Origin: Candidatus Krumholzibacteriia bacterium
Lineage (GTDB): Bacteria > Krumholzibacteriota > Krumholzibacteriia > LZORAL124-64-63
Direction of reading: 5' to 3'
Assembly: GCA_030643455.1 (NCBI GenBank)
Contig: DAOWLV010000159.1
Coordinates: 1-7,132, forward strand
Length of the DNA stretch: 7,132 nt
The translations under genes were made by a program, and so were the position numbers. The notes below the pieces were generated by a model. That model had not been told where the DNA came from and did no database searches. It was given only the letters and a program-made list of their open reading frames with translations. Of this stretch, positions 6,854-7,132 are shown piece after piece (position 1 is the stretch's first letter; each line of letters opens with the position of its first letter).

Positions 6854-6906
6854 GGGTGTGGGGTCGGCAGACCAGGAAAATGGAGTCCGGGCCCCACATT
6901 TTTTTT
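6852..6906 (+). terminator. Rho-independent terminator-like hairpin with T8 tail, pointing right
   Basis: TGTGGGGTC (6857-6865) pairs with GGCCCCACA (6890-6898; one G-U pair), giving a 9-bp stem closing a 24-nt loop. Eight T residues follow at 6899-6906. Outward G-U and A-T pairs with the T tract could lengthen the foot. The loop is larger than usual, and GGTC/GACC (6862-6873) could form a competing small hairpin. The orientation fits termination of plus-strand RNA only. No plus-strand gene lies directly before it; the nearest is the Nramp-related gene ending at 5788. Confidence 0.5.
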
Positions 6907-6921
6907 GAAACCTTTGGGGTA

Positions 6922-6950
6922 TTGACCACGTACGGTGTTTTACGTAGAGT
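6922..6950 (+). promoter_or_regulatory. Sigma70-type promoter of the BlaI-family gene
   Basis: TTGACC (6922-6927) and TAGAGT (6945-6950) are separated by 17 nt, matching the sigma70 consensus at 5 and 4 of 6 positions. Transcription would start near 6957, about 36 nt before the ATG at 6993. The spacer carries ACGTA (6928-6932) and its reverse complement TACGT (6941-6945), a possible secondary binding element. Confidence 0.6.
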
Positions 6951-6966
6951 TACTAAAGATATAGTA
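6951..6966. promoter_or_regulatory. Candidate BlaI-type operator, TACTA-N6-TAGTA dyad
   Basis: A perfect 5-bp inverted repeat, TACTA (6951-6955) and TAGTA (6962-6966), with a 6-nt centre, lies directly after the -10 box and covers the predicted transcription start. BlaI/MecI-family repressors bind as dimers to short AT-rich dyads with TAC/GTA-like arms that overlap their own promoter, so this is where an autoregulatory operator would be expected. Binding by this particular protein is inferred. Confidence 0.45.
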
Positions 6967-6992
6967 GGTGTCCAAACCAGGCAGGAGAACCC

Positions 6993-7132
6993 ATGTCCGG
7001 AAAAACAAAATTGACGCCCGCCGAATGGGAGATCATGCAGGCCGTCTGGACCCTCGGTGGGGCTGTCACCGTGCGGGATGTGCTGGAGCATCTCTATCCC
7101 GGAGGTGAAAAAGCCTACACCACGGTGCAGAC
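6993..7132 (+). CDS. BlaI/MecI/CopY-family transcriptional repressor (5' part, cut by window end)
   Basis: The first 46 residues are visible. ATG 6993 is preceded by AGGAG (6983-6987) with a 5-nt gap. The sequence LTPAEWEIMQAVWTLG followed by VTVRDVLEHL and AYTTVQT is the characteristic start of the winged-helix domain in BlaI/MecI proteins (L-T-x-x-E-x-x-I-M-x-x-[VL]-W and Y-[TS]-T-V-x-T). These repressors are usually inactivated by proteolysis triggered by a membrane sensor protease (BlaR1/MecR1, M56 family), often encoded directly downstream; that region lies beyond the window. Outside Firmicutes many such pairs control genes unrelated to beta-lactam resistance, so no resistance role should be assumed. 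Confidence 0.93.
   Translation, partial: MSGKTKLTPAEWEIMQAVWTLGGAVTVRDVLEHLYPGGEKAYTTVQ

Noticed and set aside
6804..6915. Nine-base direct repeat GAAACCTTT at 6804-6812 and 6907-6915
   Set aside because: Short and isolated, with no third copy or associated mobile-element features; chance cannot be excluded.
6771..7091. In-frame N-terminal extension of the minus-strand P-loop protein up to 7091
   Set aside because: It would be antisense to the promoter and start of the blaI-type gene, has low-complexity shadow-like sequence, and a strong ribosome binding site marks the start at 6770.

Overview
The window is high-GC (roughly 60-65% by eye) and gene-dense. It most likely comes from a Gram-negative (diderm) bacterium, because the first gene encodes an outer-membrane beta-barrel of alginate-export type. 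The exact lineage cannot be read from the sequence. Seven genes, including one small one, run on the plus strand from the left edge to 5788. One gene runs on the minus strand (5799-6770). A divergently transcribed regulator begins at 6993 and is cut by the right edge.

Positions 1-5788 look like a single long transcription unit. Its order is: outer-membrane porin-like barrel (3' part only); a 42-residue single-span membrane protein; a 13-span sodium:solute symporter (SSS family); a PLP enzyme of the serine racemase / serine-threonine dehydratase group; a small exported protein of the DUF1579-like type; a hotdog-fold acyl-CoA thioesterase; and a divergent Nramp-related membrane transporter. Four of the six junctions are 4-base stop/start overlaps (three ATGA, one TTGA), so translation is probably coupled along the unit. 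The only gap above 10 bases is 44 nt, before the PLP enzyme. No internal promoter or terminator was found; the operon promoter must lie to the left of the window. A reasonable but unproven reading is a solute-acquisition unit (outer-membrane pore, inner-membrane symporter) joined to hydroxy-amino-acid breakdown by the PLP enzyme, with the remaining genes of unknown relation to it.

The Nramp-related gene ends only 10 nt from the stop of a convergent gene encoding an unfamiliar 323-residue P-loop NTPase. That gene has a good sigma70-type promoter and a strong ribosome binding site. The 222-nt spacer 6771-6992 also holds a hairpin with an eight-T tail pointing right, followed by a promoter and dyad in front of a BlaI/MecI-type repressor gene.

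The best candidates for something under-described are the tiny symporter-linked membrane protein, the Nramp-like protein in which the metal-binding DPGN motif is replaced by GVSH, and the unknown P-loop protein. No mobile element, CRISPR array, tRNA or rRNA was seen.
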